Below, in pieces: positions 60,791 to 64,000 of a stretch of DNA of 64,000 nucleotides. Within the stretch, counting starts at the first letter, position 1. Each line of letters opens with the position of its first letter. The notes beneath the pieces are model-generated. The model had not been told where the DNA came from. It ran no database searches and worked only from the letters and a program-made list of their open reading frames with translations. The position numbers and the translations under genes were made by a program. This stretch comes from Leptolyngbya sp. Cla-17 (GTDB taxonomy: Bacteria > Cyanobacteriota > Cyanobacteriia > Leptolyngbyales > Leptolyngbyaceae), in NCBI RefSeq assembly GCF_016807185.1, contig NZ_JAEVYN010000001.1, forward strand, positions 310,001 through 374,000. Direction: 5' to 3'.

Positions 60791-60819
60791 TTGACAAGCT
60801 CAATACAAGCTCATATAAA
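60791..60819 (+). promoter_or_regulatory. Sigma70-type promoter for the DUF2605-like gene
   Basis: TTGACA at 60791-60796, a 17-base spacer and TATAAA at 60814-60819 give a nearly ideal promoter about 70 bases before the ATG at 60889. The remaining thrS-DUF2605 spacer (60507-60790) holds no gene that I can see. Confidence 0.75.
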
Positions 60820-60888
60820 GTAAAGAAAGGTTAAGAACCTTAAAAAGCGCTAAGATACTTTCATAAATATATCTATTTTGCCTGTCTA

Positions 60889-61233
60889 ATGTCCCTTTCC
60901 AATTCGTCTGAGTCTGAGTTGCTTAAATCTCTTCTAGAGCCATTGCTAGGTGATTTTCAGTATTGGTTTGGGCGATCGCGCACCTTTTTAGAAGATACGG
61001 AAATTTCATTTTTGACAGCGGAGCAGCAAGCAGACTTGTTGGCAAGAGTGGCTCAAGCTCAGTCGGAAGTGAGTGCGGCTCAGTCTTTGTTCATGGCAAT
61101 TGGAGGGCAGGCAGGCATCGAAACCTCCGTGCTTGCGCCATGGCATCAGTTAGTTTCTGAATGCTGGCAGGTTTCCCATCGCCATCGTCTTGCTGGATCT
61201 TCGCATTCTATTCAGATAGAGTCTCAAGAATAG
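60889..61233 (+). CDS. DUF2605-like protein
   Basis: The 114 residues (SELLKSLLEPLLGDFQYWFG, RSRTFLEDTEISFLTAEQQA, DLLARVAQAQSEVSAAQSLF) match the cyanobacterial DUF2605 family from memory. It is soluble and helical. In many cyanobacteria it neighbours DUF2973, as here. Function unknown. Confidence 0.78.
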   Translation: MSLSNSSESELLKSLLEPLLGDFQYWFGRSRTFLEDTEISFLTAEQQADLLARVAQAQSEVSAAQSLFMAIGGQAGIETSVLAPWHQLVSECWQVSHRHRLAGSSHSIQIESQE

Positions 61234-61340
61234 GGCAAAATTAAGTCTATAGATTTTGATGCAGTTTTTGTTTGTAATTTTCCTTAATTAGCCGCTATCC
61301 CGTCTTTACAGTTAGAGCCTTTTAGAGTTAAAAAATCGCC

Positions 61341-61676
61341 ATGATGATATTACACTTTATTTACATTATTGCTTTTACCGTATTGGCTGTTTTAGCGATC
61401 ACCAATATGTTTCGCAACTTGATGACCTTGGGTATGGAATCTCAGCGTTCTTATTCACCCGCCAATGCGTCTATGTATGGGCGATCGCAGGGTGGAACTT
61501 CAAAACGCTCAGTTCCTCATCCCGAACTACTAGATGATTTTGGTAATGTTGTAAATGAGCCGCTGTTGATCATGCGCTCTATTACCGTTGAGGATGCTCG
61601 TGAGCAACTTGATGCGCTTTATGAAGCTTCTCCAGGTTCCAGCAATGGGAATAGAGAACCTCGCGAAGAAGTTTAG
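61341..61676 (+). CDS. DUF2973-like membrane protein
   Basis: The 111 residues start with a membrane helix (MILHFIYIIAFTVLAVLAIT), then a soluble tail with HPELLDDFGNVVNEPLLIMR and SITVEDAREQLDALYEASPG. This matches DUF2973 from memory. It follows the DUF2605-like gene and precedes a GTPase gene on the same strand. Function unknown. Confidence 0.78.
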   Translation: MMILHFIYIIAFTVLAVLAITNMFRNLMTLGMESQRSYSPANASMYGRSQGGTSKRSVPHPELLDDFGNVVNEPLLIMRSITVEDAREQLDALYEASPGSSNGNREPREEV

Positions 61677-61725
61677 TTAACGGTAAGATAAGTCCGAACC
61701 ATTTGCCTTTAGTTGTAGATTGCAA

Positions 61726-63057
61726 ATGACTAAGCGAACGGACATAGATGAATTAGAAGATGCCTCTGAAAGCCTAAAACCAGTGGATGCAGATAGTGCA
61801 CCCTCTGGTTTTTCATCGTTTCAGCGTCAAATCAGAAGTAGTCTAGGTGCTGCGGGCGATCGCCTCAAGAAAACCTTACCAGTCGAACAGTTGGCTCAAT
61901 CGCTGGTGCAGTGGTTTGGGGTTAGTGAAACCCAGGTTGCAGAAATTTTGGAAACTGTTCGAGCAGAACTACCCACTACGGAAGCAATTTTAATTGGTAA
62001 GACCCAAGCAGGGAAAAGCTCAATTGTACGGGGTATAACGGGCGTTTCTGCTGAGGTAGTGGGTCAGGGGTTTCGTCCCCATACTCAGCACACTCAGTGC
62101 TATGCCTATCCTACAAATGATCTCCCGTTGCTAATTTTCACGGATACGGTGGGATTGGGAGATACTAACCAAGCTACACAGCCAATTATTCAAGAGCTCA
62201 CAGAAGAGTTGCAAACGGATCGCAGTCGGGCTCGTGTGCTGATTTTAACCATCAAAATCACGGATTTTGCGATTGATAGCCTCAAGCAAATTGCCCAGCA
62301 GTTGCGACAGGCTCATCCTGAGGTGCCCTGTCTCTTAGCGGTAACGTGTTTGCATGAAGTGTATCCACCTGGCACCGAAAATCATCCTGACTATCCACCC
62401 ACTTTTGAAGCCGTAAATCGGGCTTTTGCTGCTATTCAGCAAGCGCTGGCAGGGTTATGCGATCGCGCTATTCTGCTAGATTTCACCCTCGAAGAAGATG
62501 GCTACAACCCTGTTTTTTATGGGCTGGAAGCGCTGCGGGACGCCTTGACTGAATTATTGCCAGAGGCAGAATCCCGCACGATTCATCAATTGCTAGACGA
62601 CGAAGCAGGCAAAAAACTGGGCGACCTTTATCGCGATGCTGGCAGGCGATATATTTTGCCGTTTTCTGTGATGGCGGCAACCGCTGCGGCGGTTCCTCTT
62701 CCCTTTGCCACGATGCCCGTACTTACAGCCCTACAAGGCTCGATGGTGGTTCTGTTGGGGCAACTGTATGGACAAACGCTATCGCCAGCTCAAGCCGGAG
62801 GAATTGTTAGTGCGATCGCGGGTGGTTTTGCAGCACAGGCGATTGGGCGGGAACTGATTAAATTTATCCCAGTTTTTGGCAGCGTCATTGCCGCATCTTG
62901 GGCAGCAGCTTACACATGGGCACTCGGAGAAGCAACCTGTGTATATTTTGGCGATTTAATTGGAGGCAAAAAGCCTGATCCAAAACGCATTCAACAGGTC
63001 ATGAACGAATCTTTTGCTGCTGCCAAAGAACGCTTCAGAAATATTAAACAATCCTAG
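61726..63057 (+). CDS. GTPase with DUF697-like membrane region
   Basis: About 443 residues from the ATG of MTKRTDIDELED (a TTG two codons earlier also opens the frame). The P-loop is ILIGKTQAGKSSIVRGITG, G3 is FTDTVGLGDTNQ and G4 appears altered (LLAVTCLHEVY instead of NKxD). The C-terminal part is hydrophobic (FSVMAATAAAVPLPFATMP, LTALQGSMVVLLGQLYG, IAGGFAAQAIGRELIKF), like DUF697. It may be a dynamin-like or membrane-linked regulatory GTPase. Confidence 0.82.
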   Translation: MTKRTDIDELEDASESLKPVDADSAPSGFSSFQRQIRSSLGAAGDRLKKTLPVEQLAQSLVQWFGVSETQVAEILETVRAELPTTEAILIGKTQAGKSSIVRGITGVSAEVVGQGFRPHTQHTQCYAYPTNDLPLLIFTDTVGLGDTNQATQPIIQELTEELQTDRSRARVLILTIKITDFAIDSLKQIAQQLRQAHPEVPCLLAVTCLHEVYPPGTENHPDYPPTFEAVNRAFAAIQQALAGLCDRAILLDFTLEEDGYNPVFYGLEALRDALTELLPEAESRTIHQLLDDEAGKKLGDLYRDAGRRYILPFSVMAATAAAVPLPFATMPVLTALQGSMVVLLGQLYGQTLSPAQAGGIVSAIAGGFAAQAIGRELIKFIPVFGSVIAASWAAAYTWALGEATCVYFGDLIGGKKPDPKRIQQVMNESFAAAKERFRNIKQS

Positions 63058-63149
63058 AAATGCGGGGTGCAGAGTTTTGGGTTCTCAATCTTTTGTTGCT
63101 TCTCAACCTTGAAACCTAGCACCTGACACCCGGCACCTATCTCACTTCA

Positions 63150-64000
63150 TTAGCGATGACCATTACCATTGCGAATGGGAGTCCCACAGGGATAGGTCGC
63201 TACAACTGGTTTTCGGGCTGGAGCTTCCTCCAGTTTGGTAACCGCAATGGGAGAGGCCACAAAGCGCTCAGGATCAGCCTTCGCTGCCAAATAGTCCCGC
63301 TGTAGCATTGCCACCATTTCATCCCGACGGTCATATAACCGCTTCAATGGGCGGGAAGCGCACTGATTAACCACATAAGCAGTCATGATCGGCAAGGCGA
63401 TCGTGCTGTCGGTATAGCAAACAACCGTATTGGGCAATTCTTCGGGATCAACTTTGCCCCAGCTTACCGCTTCGTTGGGTGTTGCACCCGACAAGCCACC
63501 GGTATCAGGCCGCGCATCGGTCACCTGAATGAAGTAATCGTGTCCCCGTTCTTCCAAACCCAAGACTTCATGAATTTGAGGTTGAGTTTGCAGCAAGAAG
63601 TTTTTAGGACTGCCACCACCAATGATCAGCGCAGCACTTTTGCCTTCTACATCCGGGTTACCCGTATCACGAGCGGCATAAGCGATCGCCGCAGTTTCAT
63701 TCACATCCAAGGATGGATCGATCATCAACTTGGAGCCTTCTAAGGCGATCGCGGCAACATTCATCCCGATCGAGCTATCTCCGGGTGAGGACGTGTAGAT
63801 CGGCACACCACACTCGTAAGCCGTCGCTAGCAGGCAAGAGTTTTTCACACCCACTTGCTTTTCTATCTCGTGCAGATATTTACCCAAAAGGTAATGAAAT
63901 TCTGCGGTACTCATGCGTCGTTGGAACGGCTCAGCCCACAAAATTTCACGGATAAAAGCATCCGTTTCCAGCAGCACATCGTAGTCAAACACAATATCGT
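63150..64000 (-). CDS. Deoxyhypusine synthase-like protein (partial, runs off the window)
   Basis: The C-terminal ~283 residues are present; the frame is still open at the window end (DIVFDYDVLLE). SSPGDSSIGMNVAAIALEG, LIIGGGSPKNFLLQTQPQ and VSWGKVDPEELPNTVVCYTD mark the deoxyhypusine/homospermidine synthase fold, with the Lys of SPKN near the NAD/spermidine site. Bacteria have no eIF5A, so these enzymes usually make homospermidine or another polyamine. It is convergent with the GTPase gene. Confidence 0.88.
   Translation of the reverse strand, partial: DIVFDYDVLLETDAFIREILWAEPFQRRMSTAEFHYLLGKYLHEIEKQVGVKNSCLLATAYECGVPIYTSSPGDSSIGMNVAAIALEGSKLMIDPSLDVNETAAIAYAARDTGNPDVEGKSAALIIGGGSPKNFLLQTQPQIHEVLGLEERGHDYFIQVTDARPDTGGLSGATPNEAVSWGKVDPEELPNTVVCYTDSTIALPIMTAYVVNQCASRPLKRLYDRRDEMVAMLQRDYLAAKADPERFVASPIAVTKLEEAPARKPVVATYPCGTPIRNGNGHR

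Overview
The window is chromosomal DNA of a cyanobacterium. The evidence is the very dense HIP1 palindrome (GCGATCGC), a petG gene and a cytM gene, a dnaE gene split inside an intein, an rpoZ of cyanobacterial type, an Rre1/Ycf29-like response regulator, an SLH/OprB-type porin, and several small cyanobacteria-only families (DUF1818, DUF3318, DUF2605, DUF2973). I cannot fix genus or species from the sequence alone.

Layout. 1-13.9 kb: rpoZ, small conserved proteins, a C39-like peptidase, a PEP-synthase-like protein divergent from comF, rre1/ycf29, a secreted amidase with Ig-like repeats, wecB, a GT39-like membrane glycosyltransferase, a VapC remnant and a glutathione S-transferase. 14.1-21.6 kb: a membrane class III nucleotide cyclase, a tRNA-Ala(CGC) with what looks like a solitary Tn7/CAST-type transposon end beside it, a HAD phosphatase, a 2OG-Fe(II) oxygenase, and a two-gene membrane/alpha-beta-hydrolase-like operon. 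21.6-25.6 kb: an IS630 element, a zinc-ribbon membrane protein with two families of 14-residue repeats, a cupin and a PNPOx-like protein. 25.9-34.3 kb: housekeeping genes (guaA, cbiD, moaA), a cluster of three DnaA boxes, an MFS transporter, a GIY-YIG protein and a Uma2 nuclease. 34.5-37.8 kb: dnaE N-terminal half with the N-intein, then another Uma2 gene. 38.1-39.5 kb: SLH protein.

39.6-47.3 kb is an accessory graveyard. It holds a frameshifted RelE toxin gene and the wreck of a CRISPR-Cas locus in the order cas6-cas4-cas1-cas2, the order found in type I-D loci. An IS630 element sits in cas6, cas4 is frameshifted, cas1 is almost wholly deleted, and cas2 is split by an IS5-type element. An IS110-type element has landed in the terminal repeat of that IS5 element, and its long upstream leader may encode a bridge RNA. 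Next come IS701-like and IS630 fragments around an intact IS630, a truncated pRiA4b ORF-3-like gene, and a decayed restriction-modification gene. No CRISPR array is visible.

47.3-64 kb returns to ordinary genes: Uma2, GT4 glycosyltransferase, EamA transporter, sppA, tRNA-Leu(GAG), petG, cytM with an FAD oxidoreductase, a porin, two methyltransferases, an unrecognised three-gene small-protein operon, an orphan HicB-like gene, thrS (without a TGS domain), the DUF2605-DUF2973-GTPase cluster, and a deoxyhypusine-synthase-like gene running off the window.

Recurring theme: at two loci (24.4-25.0 kb and 32.9-33.7 kb) a second copy of a gene's 3' end lies on the far side of an unrelated gene. Both look like tail duplications associated with gene gain.
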